DNA of 6,362 nt from an uncultured Ruminococcus sp. GTDB lineage: Bacteria; Bacillota_A; Clostridia; Oscillospirales; Ruminococcaceae. Position numbers and translations under genes: made by a program. Location: positions 1 to 6,362 of the forward strand of contig CACZPE010000225.1 in NCBI GenBank assembly GCA_902782875.1, in the 5' to 3' direction. The notes beneath the pieces were generated by a model. That model ran no database searches. It saw nothing but the letters and a program-made list of their open reading frames with translations, and had not been told where the DNA came from. Below, piece by piece: positions 5,943-6,362 of the stretch. Position 1 is the first letter of the stretch; each line of letters begins with the position of its first letter.

Positions 5943-6362
5943 TAGATATACATACACATATATTCCCCGATGAGATAGCGGCAAAGGCTGTTGAAAAGCT
6001 GAGGCTCGGCGTAGAAGAAGCGGACTGCGGGTATAAAGGAATAGTATATTCCGACGGTACAGCCGCTGACCTTCTGCGGGTGATGGACAGGGCAGGAGTG
6101 GAAAGATCGGTGCTGCTGCCTGTTGCGACCAGACCGTCACAGCCCGAAAGCATAAACAGGTGGACGATGTCTCTTGATAATGACCGACTGATCCCTTTCG
6201 GAGCGTTTTATCCCGAAAGGGGAAAGGATCAGACAAAAGAACTGGAACATCTGGCGGAAAACGATTTCAGGGGAATAAAGCTCCACGGTGACTATCAGGA
6301 TTTCTATGCGGATGATGAGCATATGATACCTGTATACAGAAAGTGTGCGGAGCTTGGGCTGG
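5939..6362 (+). CDS. Amidohydrolase-family metal-dependent hydrolase (3' partial)
   Basis: 141 residues are visible and the frame stays open to the window end. The N-terminus MIDIHTHIFPDEIA carries the metal-binding HxH pair (H5, H7) of TIM-barrel amidohydrolases. GVERSVLLPVATRPSQ (53-68) and FRGIKLHGDYQDFYADDEHM (110-129) match the Amidohydrolase_2-type (PF04909-like) barrel, where GIKLH is followed by an acidic loop and a helix IPVYRKCAELGL. The remaining metal ligands would lie beyond the window. Substrate unknown; relatives include decarboxylases and hydrolases of small molecules, and TatD-type DNases are a less likely alternative. The ATG at 5939 overlaps the HEPN TGA as ATGA, with a weak upstream AAGGGTGA (5918-5925), so expression should depend on the upstream genes. 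It is the third gene of this transcription unit. Confidence 0.82.
   Translation, partial: MIDIHTHIFPDEIAAKAVEKLRLGVEEADCGYKGIVYSDGTAADLLRVMDRAGVERSVLLPVATRPSQPESINRWTMSLDNDRLIPFGAFYPERGKDQTKELEHLAENDFRGIKLHGDYQDFYADDEHMIPVYRKCAELGL

Overview
The window most likely comes from the chromosome of a low-to-mid GC Firmicute, probably a clostridial or ruminococcal gut-type bacterium. This rests on purine-rich GGAGG-type ribosome binding sites, heavy use of ATA and AGA codons, and the order zapA / U32-family protein / class B penicillin-binding protein, which I know from Clostridia. The exact genus is an inference. All genes are on the + strand, packing is tight, and there are no RNA genes, insertion sequences or CRISPR arrays.

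Layout. (1) Positions 1-645: the 3' part of zapA, a cell-division regulator with an unusually long charged C-terminal extension. (2) 645-2639: a complete U32-family protein with a DUF3656-type C-terminal half, an RlhA/TrhP-like RNA hydroxylation candidate. Its start codon shares one base with the zapA stop. (3) 2664-5045: a class B penicillin-binding protein of the PBP2 (MrdA) type with all three transpeptidase motifs and a long acidic, tyrosine-rich C-terminal tail. These three read as one operon, which ends in a strong intrinsic terminator at 5065-5099.

(4) A near-consensus sigma-A-type promoter at 5110-5138 starts a second transcription unit. It holds a small degenerate nucleotidyltransferase-like protein (5189-5500), an overlapping HEPN-domain protein (5484-5942), and an amidohydrolase-family metalloenzyme that begins in a 4-base ATGA overlap (5939) and runs off the window end.

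How the genes fit together. The first unit combines Z-ring assembly (ZapA), wall synthesis (PBP2-type transpeptidase) and a probable RNA-modification enzyme; it looks like conserved housekeeping. The second unit is the accessory-looking part. It is a nucleotidyltransferase/HEPN pair in which the nucleotidyltransferase appears to have lost its catalytic carboxylates and the HEPN partner lacks the HxY target site of HepT toxins, and the pair is translationally coupled to a hydrolase. It resembles a toxin-antitoxin pair in layout but may be a domesticated regulatory or binding module. No wholly new system is proven here; that pair with its coupled hydrolase is the best candidate for a closer look.
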